A stretch of DNA of 64,000 nt from Aequorivita xiaoshiensis. GTDB lineage: Bacteria; Bacteroidota; Bacteroidia; Flavobacteriales; Flavobacteriaceae. This document shows, one piece after another, positions 54,299 to 63,108 of the stretch. Position 1 is the first letter of the stretch, and every line of letters starts with the position of its first letter. Where the stretch lies: positions 62,001 to 126,000 of the forward strand of contig NZ_JAIRBB010000001.1 in the NCBI RefSeq assembly GCF_022008395.1. Direction: 5' to 3'. The notes below the pieces were generated by a model. It made no database searches, was not told where the DNA came from, and saw only the letters and a program-made list of their open reading frames with translations. Position numbers and translations under genes: made by a program.

Positions 54299-54340
54299 CA
54301 AATTTACGGAATTGAAGAGAATTGAGGAGAATTGAGGAGA
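54299..54340 (-). promoter_or_regulatory. -7 box with three tandem 10-bp repeats upstream
   Basis: TAAATTTG on the minus strand (54306-54299) matches TAnnTTTG and lies 26 nt before the ATG. Starting 4 nt upstream are three direct 10-mers at 54311-54320, 54321-54330 and 54331-54340 (plus-strand ATTGAAGAGA, then ATTGAGGAGA twice), which occupy the space where the -33 box belongs. Confidence 0.5.
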
Positions 54341-54370
54341 AATAAAAGGTTAATAAATAATAGATAAAAA

Positions 54371-54404
54371 AAAATCCCCAATGTTTTACAACAAAGGGGA
54401 TTTT
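54371..54404 (-). terminator. Terminator of the tRNA-Gly-tRNA-Leu transcript
   Basis: AAAATCCCC (54371-54379) pairs perfectly with GGGGATTTT (54396-54404). On the minus strand a long T-run follows. It begins just after the tRNA-Leu 3' end. Confidence 0.88.
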
Positions 54405-54405
54405 G

Positions 54406-54489
54406 TACTCGAGGCGGGACTTGAACCCGCACGACCAAATGGTCACAGGATTTTAAGTCCGGCGTGTCTACCAATTCCACCACTCGAGC
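54406..54489 (-). tRNA. tRNA-Leu (anticodon TAA)
   Basis: The minus strand gives an 84-nt class II tRNA. The acceptor GCTCGAG pairs with CTCGAGT (G1.U72 wobble). The anticodon loop contains TAA, an extended variable arm (TGACCATTTGGTCG region) is present, and the T-loop has the GGTTCAAGTCC pattern. The discriminator is A and no CCA is encoded. It reads UUA/UUG codons. It is downstream of tRNA-Gly on the same strand, with a shared terminator. Confidence 0.95.
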
Positions 54490-54552
54490 TTAAAAAGGTT
54501 GTCTAATACAACCTGGACTTAACAAAAACACCGAAAAACGGTATTTCAGTTG

Positions 54553-54625
54553 AGCGAAAAACGGGATTCGAACCCGCGACCTCCACCTTGGCAAGGTGGC
54601 GCTCTACCAACTGAGCTATTTTCGC
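54553..54625 (-). tRNA. tRNA-Gly (anticodon GCC)
   Basis: The minus strand folds as a 73-nt cloverleaf. The acceptor GCGAAAA pairs with TTTTCGC, the anticodon stem CCACC/GGTGG encloses TTGCCAA with anticodon GCC, and the T-arm reads CGGGTTCGAATCCCG. The discriminator is T. CCA is not encoded. It is upstream of tRNA-Leu and they share one transcript. Confidence 0.95.
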
Positions 54626-54809
54626 GTATTCTTAAAAACCGAAACAAGCACCTCCAATAAAATTGAATGACACTCTACTATCTCAATTTTACTTGAGAAG
54701 GTTATTTTCGCAAGATTTTTAATGAACTTCACTTCTTATTCAAAGCGGAGGCAAATTTATAAATTTTACTTCAATCACAAAGTGTTTTTTGAGAAATTAT
54801 TTTTAAAAT

Positions 54810-57446
54810 TTACTTTTTTATTTTTAACGTCGCATTCCGCTCTAACATTCGCTTAATTTCATTTAGCTTCATTAAAGCCTCCACGGGCGTAAGTGTATCA
54901 ATATCAATATCTAATATTTCTTCACGCAATTCTTCAAGCAGCGGATCGTCTAATTTAAAAAAGCTCAATTGCATTTCATCTTGCGAAATAGACTTCATTT
55001 CTTCAGTCAATTCTTCCGATCCGTGATTTTTTTCAAGCCTTTTTAAGATTTTATTTGCGCGCTGAAGGACGGTTTGTGGCATTCCAGCCATTTTCGCAAC
55101 GTGTATCCCAAAACTGTGATGACTACCACCAGGAATCAATTTTCGCAGAAAAAGCACATTGTCTTTTAATTCCTTCACCGAGACATTGAAATTTTTGATT
55201 CGCTCAAAAGTTTCGGTCATTTCATTCAACTCGTGATAATGCGTAGCAAAAAGTGTTTTCCCGCGAGAAGGATGCTCGTGTAAGTATTCACTAATAGCCC
55301 ATGCAATCGATATTCCATCATAAGTACTAGTACCACGTCCAATTTCATCTAATAGAATTAAACTGCGCTCCGATAAGTTATTTAAAATACTTGCCGTTTC
55401 ATTCATTTCAACCATAAAAGTAGATTCGCCCATCGAAATATTATCGCTAGCCCCTACTCTGGTAAAAATTTTATCTACACAACCCATCCTAACAGCCGAT
55501 GCAGGAACAAAACTCCCCATCTGCGCCAATAACACTATTAAAGCTGTTTGCCTAAGTATTGCAGATTTACCACTCATATTAGGACCGGTAATCATAATAA
55601 TTTGTTGAGATTCCCGGTCTAAGAAAACATCGTTTGCGATATAAGGGGAATCGGGTGGTAGTTGCCTTTCAATAACTGGGTGACGTCCGTCTTTTATTTC
55701 TAAATCGAAGGAATTATCAAGCAGCGGACGACTATAGTTCGCTTCTTTAGCCTGAGTTGCGAAAGAGCACAGACAGTCTAATTGCGCTATCAAGGCGGCG
55801 TTTTGCTGTACTGAAGCTATATATTCTAGCATCCACTCTACTAACTTTGCAAAAAACTCTTGTTCTAGAGCTAAGATTTTTTCTTCAGCACCAAGAATTT
55901 TAGCCTCGTATTCTTTAAGTTCTTCGGTTATATAACGTTCAGCATTTACAAGAGTTTGCTTGCGTATCCACTCTGCTGGAACTTTGTCTTTATGCGTATT
56001 TCTAACTTCAATATAATATCCAAAAACATTATTTGAACCTATTTTAAGAGAAGAAATACCTGTGCGATTGGTTTCACGCTCTAGCATTTCATCTAAATAT
56101 CCCCTACTATTTACCGATATATTACGAAGGTCGTCAAGTGTTTCTGAAAATCCTTCTGCAATAACATTTCCTTTAGCAACATTAACAGGTGCTTCCTCAA
56201 AAAGTGTTTCTTTAATTTTATTTCGAAGCAGTTCACAATCGTGTAATTGCTCGCCAATAATTTTTAACGATTCGTTCTTTGAATTTAAGGATAGTGCTTT
56301 AATAGGCACAATGGCTTCCAAAGAGTTTTTTAACTGAATAACCTCTCGCGGATTTACCTTAGCAGTGGCAACTTTAGAAATCAGTCGCTCCAAATCGTTA
56401 ATCCGCTTTGTGTATTGTTGAATTTTCTCTAAAACTGCAGGATTGTCAAGTAGAAAACTAACAACTTCGTGGCGTCTATTTATTTTTTCAACGTTTTTCA
56501 GTGGCAGCGCCATCCAACGTTTTAAAAGCCTTCCACCCATTGGTGAAATAGTTTTGTCTATAACATCCAAAAGGGTCACAGCATTTTGTTGTGTGGAGTG
56601 ATATAACTCTAAATTGCGAATTGTAAATCGATCCATCCAAACATATTCGTCTTCGGCTATCCTAGACAACCTTGAAATATGCTGAAGCTTGGTGTGTCTA
56701 GTTTCACTTAAATAATGAAGCGCAGCTCCTGCAGCAACAATCCCTTCTTCTAAATGATCAACTCCAAAGCCTTTTAAGTTTTTGGTATTGAAATGCTTTG
56801 TTAGGGTTTCAAAAGAATAGTCTCCTTGAAAAATCCAGTCCTCAAGATGAAACACGTGATATTCATTTCCAAAAGTTTCAGCAAAATGCTTGCGTTTCTG
56901 TTTTGAAAAGAGCACTTCAGAAGGGCTAAAGTTCTGAAGTAATTTATCTACATATTCTGCCGGGCCTTCGGAAACTAAAAATTCACCTGTAGAAACATCT
57001 AAAAAGGAAACTCCAATATTTTGTGATTTAGCCGACCCTTTTGAAGGACCGAAATGCACCGCAGCCAAAAAGTTATTTGATTTTGATTGAAGAATATCAT
57101 CGTTAAAGGCAACACCTGGAGTAACCAATTCGGTAACCCCGCGTTTTACAATTGTCTTGGTCATTTTTGGATCTTCCAATTGATCACAAATTGCCACACG
57201 ACAACCGGCCATAACCAACTTTGGCAAATACGTATTTAATGAATGATGAGGAAATCCTGCAAGCTCCATCTTATCGCCACCATTATTTCGAGCCGTAAGC
57301 GTAATGTTTAATATTTTGGCAGCACGGATAGCATCTTCACCAAAGGTTTCATAGAAATCCCCTACACGAAACAACAGCAAAGCATCTGGATACTTAGCCT
57401 TAATATTGTTGTACTGCTTCATTAATGGAGTAACCTTCTTCGCCAT
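54810..57446 (-). CDS. mutS: DNA mismatch repair protein MutS
   Basis: MutS recognises mismatches and recruits MutL. The 878-residue protein has the N-terminal mismatch-binding domain with the Phe-x-Glu motif in [16 protein letters not shown] (about 24-39), the connector, lever and clamp regions. The ATPase domain has Walker A GPNMSGKS (about 617-624), the signature [10 protein letters not shown] and Walker [17 protein letters not shown]. The C-terminal helix-turn-helix region is present, so it is full length. A gene for MutL is not adjacent. The start is the ATG giving [12 protein letters not shown]. Confidence 0.97.
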   Translation of the reverse strand: MAKKVTPLMKQYNNIKAKYPDALLLFRVGDFYETFGEDAIRAAKILNITLTARNNGGDKMELAGFPHHSLNTYLPKLVMAGCRVAICDQLEDPKMTKTIVKRGVTELVTPGVAFNDDILQSKSNNFLAAVHFGPSKGSAKSQNIGVSFLDVSTGEFLVSEGPAEYVDKLLQNFSPSEVLFSKQKRKHFAETFGNEYHVFHLEDWIFQGDYSFETLTKHFNTKNLKGFGVDHLEEGIVAAGAALHYLSETRHTKLQHISRLSRIAEDEYVWMDRFTIRNLELYHSTQQNAVTLLDVIDKTISPMGGRLLKRWMALPLKNVEKINRRHEVVSFLLDNPAVLEKIQQYTKRINDLERLISKVATAKVNPREVIQLKNSLEAIVPIKALSLNSKNESLKIIGEQLHDCELLRNKIKETLFEEAPVNVAKGNVIAEGFSETLDDLRNISVNSRGYLDEMLERETNRTGISSLKIGSNNVFGYYIEVRNTHKDKVPAEWIRKQTLVNAERYITEELKEYEAKILGAEEKILALEQEFFAKLVEWMLEYIASVQQNAALIAQLDCLCSFATQAKEANYSRPLLDNSFDLEIKDGRHPVIERQLPPDSPYIANDVFLDRESQQIIMITGPNMSGKSAILRQTALIVLLAQMGSFVPASAVRMGCVDKIFTRVGASDNISMGESTFMVEMNETASILNNLSERSLILLDEIGRGTSTYDGISIAWAISEYLHEHPSRGKTLFATHYHELNEMTETFERIKNFNVSVKELKDNVLFLRKLIPGGSHHSFGIHVAKMAGMPQTVLQRANKILKRLEKNHGSEELTEEMKSISQDEMQLSFFKLDDPLLEELREEILDIDIDTLTPVEALMKLNEIKRMLERNATLKIKK

Positions 57447-57650
57447 AACGCTAATTATTCTTTAACCGATAAAAGTAACGAAATTGCAGTTTTCTTTAAA
57501 ATGAAGTGAATATGAATTATTTTGTTTTATCAACAATAAAGTGAAATTATGGAAAATTCACGTCGATTGGTTTTTTAATTTACCTTTCCCTTAACCCTAT
57601 CTTTTTGTGAAGTAGCAGAAACTAGCCTTCCACTTTTAATTTATAAGGAT

Positions 57651-57658
57651 TAACTTTG
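57651..57658 (+). promoter_or_regulatory. Probable -7 box of the RNA methyltransferase gene
   Basis: TAACTTTG at 57651-57658 matches TAnnTTTG and lies only 7 nt before the ATG, so the mRNA would be nearly leaderless. No clear -33 box is present. Confidence 0.4.
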
Positions 57659-57665
57659 TCGGCCT

Positions 57666-58199
57666 ATGAAAAACCGCAAACTAAAAAACAGCGAATTAGA
57701 CCGCATCAACCCTGAAGAATACAAAGCTTCAGAAAAAACTCCATTAATTATTATTCTCGACAATATAAGAAGCTTGAATAATATCGGTTCTGTTTTTCGC
57801 ACCTCCGATGCTTTTTTAGTTAAAAAAATTTATCTCTGTGGTATCACCGCACGACCTCCGCACAAAGACATCCATAAAACCGCACTTGGTGCAACAGACA
57901 GTGTAGATTGGGAATACGCCGAAAACACACTTGATGTTATTGCTAAATTGAAAAAAGAAGGCGTATATATAGCATCTATTGAACAAGCTGAAGACTCCAT
58001 AAACCTCAATGAATTTACTATAGCAAAAGACAAAACTTACGCTATTATTTTTGGAAATGAAGTTAAAGGCGTGCAGCAAAAAGTTGTTTCTGCAAGCGAT
58101 GCAGTTATTGAAATCCCACAGTTTGGTACAAAACATTCACTTAATATCTCAGTAAGCGCTGGCGTAGTGGTTTGGGATTTATTTGTTAAGATGAAGTAA
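57666..58199 (+). CDS. TrmH/SpoU family RNA methyltransferase
   Basis: This 177-residue knotted methyltransferase has the three SPOUT motifs: NNIGSVFRTSDAF (about 39-51), YAIIFGNEVKGVQ and IPQFGTKHSLNISVSAGVVVWDLF. It 2'-O-methylates a ribose in tRNA or rRNA. The exact target cannot be told from the sequence. It lacks an N-terminal RNA-binding extension, so it is the minimal catalytic domain. It is divergent from mutS and convergent with the prenyltransferase gene. Confidence 0.92.
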   Translation: MKNRKLKNSELDRINPEEYKASEKTPLIIILDNIRSLNNIGSVFRTSDAFLVKKIYLCGITARPPHKDIHKTALGATDSVDWEYAENTLDVIAKLKKEGVYIASIEQAEDSINLNEFTIAKDKTYAIIFGNEVKGVQQKVVSASDAVIEIPQFGTKHSLNISVSAGVVVWDLFVKMK

Positions 58200-58236
58200 A
58201 GGTTAGTGATAAATGGAGAATGGTGAGATTTTTCTT

Positions 58237-59148
58237 TTAAAACAATTTATTTGCTAAGAAGCCTGGGTTAATCAATACAATACTAAACACCCCAATTAAA
58301 ATGGCAAATTTTAATATATTGTGTAAAATAAGATAATGAATCTTATTTTTCGATTTCCACAGAACTGTTAAAAATAATACTAACCCAGCAATACTTGCGT
58401 AGAAATAGAAATCCATATACCCTATTTCATCTTTAAACTTTGTTATTAGCAATACTATTGGCACAAGCGTTAACAAGCTTAAAGCCGTAAGCATAAGTTT
58501 AGAAGTCCTTTCACCATAAACCACAGGAATTGTATTATATCCGTGTGTGATATCTCCTTTTAGGTTTTCTAAATCTTTAACCAATTCACGCATAGAAATA
58601 AGAAGGAACAGAAAAGTTGCGTGAACAAAAATCACTATATCGAAATTCGCATAGTGTACAAAAATTGCAAAGAAGGGAACTACTGCAAGTATTGCTGCTA
58701 CCATATTTCCTATAAAAGGAAATTTTTTGAGTTTGTGTGAATAAAACCACAGCATAAATATATAAATCGAGAAAAAGACAACCGATTTAAATGAAACATA
58801 GCTAGCAAATACTACCGAAAGAAAGTTTAAAATAAAATAAGTAGATAGCTTTGTATGCTGACTTACCAGTCTATCCAACATTGTCTTTCTAGGTCTGTTG
58901 ATAAAGTCTTTCTCGCTATCGTAAAAACTATTGATGATGTACCCCCCAGCAATTGCAGTAGATGAAGCCAGCACTAGCATTAATAAATTAACGTCGAATA
59001 AAACCTCTCGAACGGGGAGTTCGGGTGCTAAAATGTAAATACTACTAAGGTATTGGGCAATTACAATTATTAAAATATTGTATCCACGAACCACTGAAAA
59101 CAGGCTAAAAAACTTAAGAAAAAGGAGCTTTTGTTTTCGATTGAGCAT
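58237..59148 (-). CDS. UbiA family prenyltransferase
   Basis: This 303-residue enzyme with about eight to nine membrane helices has motif 1 as NSFYDSEKDFINRPRK (Asp-rich, first Asn for Asp) and motif 2 as RELVKDLENLKGD. It should move a prenyl group to an aromatic or glycerol-phosphate acceptor. Bacteroidota members are often annotated as geranylgeranylglycerol-phosphate synthase, but the acceptor is not readable here. It is 144 nt downstream of the mevalonate kinase gene on the same strand, which fits a role in using prenyl diphosphates. Confidence 0.9.
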   Translation of the reverse strand: MLNRKQKLLFLKFFSLFSVVRGYNILIIVIAQYLSSIYILAPELPVREVLFDVNLLMLVLASSTAIAGGYIINSFYDSEKDFINRPRKTMLDRLVSQHTKLSTYFILNFLSVVFASYVSFKSVVFFSIYIFMLWFYSHKLKKFPFIGNMVAAILAVVPFFAIFVHYANFDIVIFVHATFLFLLISMRELVKDLENLKGDITHGYNTIPVVYGERTSKLMLTALSLLTLVPIVLLITKFKDEIGYMDFYFYASIAGLVLFLTVLWKSKNKIHYLILHNILKFAILIGVFSIVLINPGFLANKLF

Positions 59149-59292
59149 AAACTATAAGATTGAAAATAGGATGCTTAAAAAGTTATCAATACTACTTAAA
59201 CGAAGTCGATAATAACATATACTTATATGGTGAGGATCCGAATGTGCTCGACCAGACAGATTCACGATTGTAAATAAGTTGTAATCCTTAGA

Positions 59293-60231
59293 TTAGAAAT
59301 TATAAACAACTTCTAGCTTGTAATCTTTGAGTGCTTCTTTAGCTTTATCGATATCCTCGGTAAAACCTAACATATATCCACCTCCGCCAGAGCCACATAA
59401 TTTTAAGTAGTAGGCGTTACTGTCAATTCCTTTTTTCCAAAGTTTGTGGAACTGTGCAGGAATCATAGGTTTAAAGTTTTCCAAAACAACTTTAGAAAGT
59501 TGTTTTATATTCCCAAAAAGTGATTTTACATCGCCTTGAAGAAAGTCTTCAACGCAAGCATCTGTATGCTTCACAAATTGGTCTTTCAACATATTTCTAA
59601 AACCTTCCTGCTTCATATTTTCCATGAAAATCTGAACCATTGGCGCTGTTTCACCTGTGCTTCCACTGTCTAACAAGAAAACCGCACCCTTTCCATTTTC
59701 GGTTTGAGATGGAATGCCTGCAGGTTCAATATTATCGTTAGAATTGATTAAGATAGGCAGGCTTAAATAACTGTTTAAGGGATCAAGACCCGATGATTTT
59801 CCGTGGAAAAAAGATTCCATTTCGGCAAAAACATTTTTAAGGGTTAATAGTTTTTCACGTGTTAAGTTTTCAAGTACAGTAATTTTATTGGTAGCATATT
59901 TATCATATATGGCAGCTACCAATGCACCACTGCTCCCTACTCCATATCCCTGTGGAATACTACTATCAAAATACAATCCAGCGTCTATATCATTTTTTAA
60001 CGCTTCCATATCGAAAGAAACCAATTCAGGACTTTCACTTTGAAGGTTGTCTAAATAATCAGCAAATCGCTTTAAACTAGCATTCGATTTGTGCGTGGAA
60101 ATGGTATGATGCTTATCAATCTTTAACGCCCCGTTATAAAAATTATATGGTATAGAAAGTCCTTTAGAATCTTTTATAATTCCGTATTCTCCGAAAAGTA
60201 AAATCTTAGAATAAAATAAGGGGCCGTGCAT
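59293..60231 (-). CDS. GHMP kinase, mevalonate or phosphomevalonate kinase
   Basis: This 312-residue GHMP kinase has the N-terminal motif YSKILLFGEYGIIKDSKG, the ATP loop PQGYGVGSSGALVAA (93-107) and the C-terminal glycine motif LCGSGGGGYMLGF. The GEY in motif 1 is seen in phosphomevalonate kinases, while mevalonate kinases usually read GEH, so both functions are possible. It is 166 nt downstream of the decarboxylase-family gene and upstream of a prenyltransferase on the same strand, marking a mevalonate isoprenoid group. The start is ATG 60231. Confidence 0.88.
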   Translation of the reverse strand: MHGPLFYSKILLFGEYGIIKDSKGLSIPYNFYNGALKIDKHHTISTHKSNASLKRFADYLDNLQSESPELVSFDMEALKNDIDAGLYFDSSIPQGYGVGSSGALVAAIYDKYATNKITVLENLTREKLLTLKNVFAEMESFFHGKSSGLDPLNSYLSLPILINSNDNIEPAGIPSQTENGKGAVFLLDSGSTGETAPMVQIFMENMKQEGFRNMLKDQFVKHTDACVEDFLQGDVKSLFGNIKQLSKVVLENFKPMIPAQFHKLWKKGIDSNAYYLKLCGSGGGGYMLGFTEDIDKAKEALKDYKLEVVYNF

Positions 60232-60397
60232 ATGATAAATTCTTAGTGAGGTCTAAAAATACTATTTTTAGTAATAATTGACCTATATGAGCTGCAAAGA
60301 TACAGTTTTTAAGAATTACAAGCGTAAATTTTTTTATTCTAAAACTAAAGTCTAATCAGTCCAATTATCTGTCTTAAAACAAAATATGACTTAGAAA

Positions 60398-61489
60398 TCA
60401 TTTTTTTACCGCTCCAAAACCAACCTCATCCACAATAAACTCATTGTTTTTACAGAATTGCGAAAGCTCGGTACTTATAAAATTTAGCACACTTCCCTTT
60501 TCAGCTTCGGGATAAAGAACGTGTACATTTGCACCAGCATCGAGGGTAAAACACACTTTACTACCTGTTTCCTCTCTAAATGCCCAAATACGATTTAAAA
60601 TTTCGAGTGTGTTTGGTTTCATTAAAATAAAATAAGGCATAGAAGTCATCATCATCGCATGTAATGATAGCGCCTCACTCTCTATTATTTTTATAAATTC
60701 AGTAACATCGCCATTTTTTAGAACGGGAATGAGTTTCGATAAATTGAATCCAGCTTGTTCAAAACGTTGTTTTGCAAAAGGATGATTGTGCATAAGCTCG
60801 TGACCTATAGAACTGCTAACTTGCTTTTCGCCTTTATCAACTAATAAAATGGTATCTTGATAATTATGAAAAATCTCGTGTACCTGAAACTTGTATTGCG
60901 TTCCGTAAAGATTACTACTTCCTTCTATTTCGGGATGTTCTCCCCAAACAATAATTGGTCCTTGTAAACTACGGCAAGCACTACCCGACCCTAAACGAGC
61001 TAAGAATGAAGCTTTTTGCATTTCTGCTTCGCTCAATGACGGTTGACCACCGGGATCTGAGTGCAGTCGATGCTCCATATCCACCAAACAAAGGGCCAAA
61101 GCGCTCATTCCACTAGCTGAAGAAGCAATGCCACTACTGTGTGGAAAGCTATTTGAGGTTTCAATTCGAAATTTATAATCTCTTAAGAAAGAGATGTACT
61201 TTTCTATTCTTTTAAAAAACTTTAAAATCTTCGGTTCAAAAGAAGCTTCCCTCTTTCCGTCAAGAAACACCTTAAATTCGAATTCGCCAGAACTCTTTGG
61301 CTCGAAGAACATTGTAGTATTTGTATGACTATTTTTAAGTGAAAAGCTAATAGAAGAATTCATTGGTAATTGCTCTCCGTACTTTCCCCAATATTTCACC
61401 AATGCGATATTACTAGGCGATTGCCACGAGACACTTCCTGAGGAAAGTTTTTGAGAATAAGTTGAACCAACAAAACGATCTATTGCCAT
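60398..61489 (-). CDS. mvaD: Diphosphomevalonate (or related mevalonate) decarboxylase
   Basis: This 363-residue GHMP-superfamily decarboxylase produces isopentenyl diphosphate, or phosphate in relatives that use mevalonate phosphates. It has SPSNIALVKYWGKYGEQLPMNSS (split: SPSNIALVKYWGK at 24-36, MNSSISFSL at 41-49), the ATP region SSGIASSASGMSALAL and the catalytic Asp in TLDAGANVHVLYP (about 317). Position 37-40 reads YGEQ where the human/yeast enzyme has RDE, so the exact substrate should be treated as open. It is first in the isoprenoid group. Confidence 0.88.
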   Translation of the reverse strand: MAIDRFVGSTYSQKLSSGSVSWQSPSNIALVKYWGKYGEQLPMNSSISFSLKNSHTNTTMFFEPKSSGEFEFKVFLDGKREASFEPKILKFFKRIEKYISFLRDYKFRIETSNSFPHSSGIASSASGMSALALCLVDMEHRLHSDPGGQPSLSEAEMQKASFLARLGSGSACRSLQGPIIVWGEHPEIEGSSNLYGTQYKFQVHEIFHNYQDTILLVDKGEKQVSSSIGHELMHNHPFAKQRFEQAGFNLSKLIPVLKNGDVTEFIKIIESEALSLHAMMMTSMPYFILMKPNTLEILNRIWAFREETGSKVCFTLDAGANVHVLYPEAEKGSVLNFISTELSQFCKNNEFIVDEVGFGAVKK

Positions 61490-61779
61490 AATTAAAAATT
61501 AAGAAAACAAAAGTAAAATACTTTTTGATGAATACGACAACAATTTAAAATCCTTTGTTTCTTGAGGCCATTATTCCTTCGTATATAAATTACATCTTTT
61601 CCAGGAGAATAAACTTTTTTTTCAAAATAAATGCTTTTTAGTGATGACCTTTTTAGATTTTCCCATTATAACTATAAACAATTCATTAGTAACAATTAAG
61701 AAACCTAAAAGCACAATATAGAATGCAAGATATTTTCACAATCTAATTTAAAAATGTTGTATATTTCATAGTGATTTCT

Positions 61780-62352
61780 ATGAATAATACACTAAATAAG
61801 GAAAAATTCGTGTTATTGGATGCTTTTTTGACCAATAAAGAAATGCCTATGCAAAAATTTTACATAGCCGAATACCCTAAAACCAAGTATTATATATTAA
61901 AAAATGGAGGAGCCATAGATAATGCAAAAGATATATTCCAAGAGGCTTTTTTAATCTGTTGGAAAAAAATATGCTCTGGAGATTTTAAACCTATTAACAA
62001 ACAACAAATAGAAGCCTACTTGTTTACCATCGCGAAGAACAAGTGGATAGATTACACAAGAAGTGCAACAAAAAAGAAAACAACATCTATAAACGACAAG
62101 CTGTATCAATTTTCAATTGAAGACAATACACAAACTAATGATATGGAAAAAGCCGAATTACAAATGTCTATAACATTGAATGCATTCAACAACTTAGGGC
62201 AATCCTGTAAAGACATTTTAACACAGTTTTATTTTTACAAGGCTCCCTTAAGAACTATAGCAGAAAATCTTGGTATAGAAGAAGCTTCTGCCAAGAATAA
62301 GAAATACAGATGCATTCAAAAGTTAAAAGAAATAGCATTAAATTATAAATAA
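61780..62352 (+). CDS. RNA polymerase sigma-70 family factor
   Basis: This 190-residue factor has region 2 (about 50-100, NAKDIFQEAFLICWKK and EAYLFTIAKNKWIDYTRS) and region 4 (about 125-185, SCKDILTQFYFYKAPLRTIAENLGIEEASAKNKKYRCIQKLKE). A non-ECF-typical linker separates them. The ATG at 61780 is chosen over an in-frame GTG at 61771. The gene is followed after 9 nt by a TPR/membrane protein and then by a further TPR protein. It is divergent from mvaD across the longest gene-free gap of the window (290 bp). Confidence 0.9.
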   Translation: MNNTLNKEKFVLLDAFLTNKEMPMQKFYIAEYPKTKYYILKNGGAIDNAKDIFQEAFLICWKKICSGDFKPINKQQIEAYLFTIAKNKWIDYTRSATKKKTTSINDKLYQFSIEDNTQTNDMEKAELQMSITLNAFNNLGQSCKDILTQFYFYKAPLRTIAENLGIEEASAKNKKYRCIQKLKEIALNYK

Positions 62353-62361
62353 TCCCCCACA

Positions 62362-63108
62362 ATGAAAACCCAAATGGAAATCACCCAAGTAGAGTGGGAT
62401 ATGATTGAAACCTATTTAGATCGACAAAACGATTTAAACAAACATTCTATTTCTGAAGAATTAAAACAAATACCCGATTTTGAACAAAAAATAGAACACA
62501 TAAAAAAAGTACGTGAAGAGATAGAGGAAAGCATTAGACGTTCTAAATTGAATGATTTTCACAAACACCTAAACGAAACTGAAGATTCGAAATTAAAAAG
62601 CCTATCAAAACCCAACACTAAATCTTATACAATGTGGTATTCAGCTGCCGCTATATTGATATTGTTGTTTGGTATATTTTGGATGTTAAACAGCAACAAC
62701 AATGCTGAAAAGATTTTTGCAGAAAACTTTAAACCTGATATCGGATTACCCTTAAAAATGGGAAGGGCAGATAGCTACGAATTTTATGAAGGGATGTTAG
62801 ACTACAAGCAAGAAAATTATAAAAAAGCAATTTCGAAATGGGAGGTTTTACTAATAGACAACCCAGAAAATGACACTTTAAACTATTTCTTAGGTGTAGC
62901 AAATTTAGCTTTAGGAGATGCTAGCGAATCATTAAAATACTTGACAAATCAAGAGCGTTTTCAAGAAGGCATGTTTAAAGAAGAAGCTGCATATTATGCG
63001 GCTCTGGCTAAGATAAAGGAAGGTGAAATTGAAGAAGCCAAAACGTTGCTAAAAAACATCCCATCCATTCAAAACACTAAACTCCTCAGACAACTTGAGA
63101 AAGAATGA
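62362..63108 (+). CDS. TPR membrane protein, candidate anti-sigma factor
   Basis: This 248-residue protein has an N-terminal helical, cytoplasmic segment (about 1-90, Glu/Lys-rich), one membrane helix (WYSAAAILILLFGIFWML, about 90-107) and a periplasmic TPR region (about 120-245, with FYEGMLDYKQENYKKAISKWEVLL and FLGVANLALGDASESLKYL). This order is that of anti-sigma factors with an outside sensor. It starts 9 nt after the sigma stop and its own stop overlaps the next start (ATGA). A role in holding the sigma factor is an inference from position. Confidence 0.82.
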   Translation: MKTQMEITQVEWDMIETYLDRQNDLNKHSISEELKQIPDFEQKIEHIKKVREEIEESIRRSKLNDFHKHLNETEDSKLKSLSKPNTKSYTMWYSAAAILILLFGIFWMLNSNNNAEKIFAENFKPDIGLPLKMGRADSYEFYEGMLDYKQENYKKAISKWEVLLIDNPENDTLNYFLGVANLALGDASESLKYLTNQERFQEGMFKEEAAYYAALAKIKEGEIEEAKTLLKNIPSIQNTKLLRQLEKE

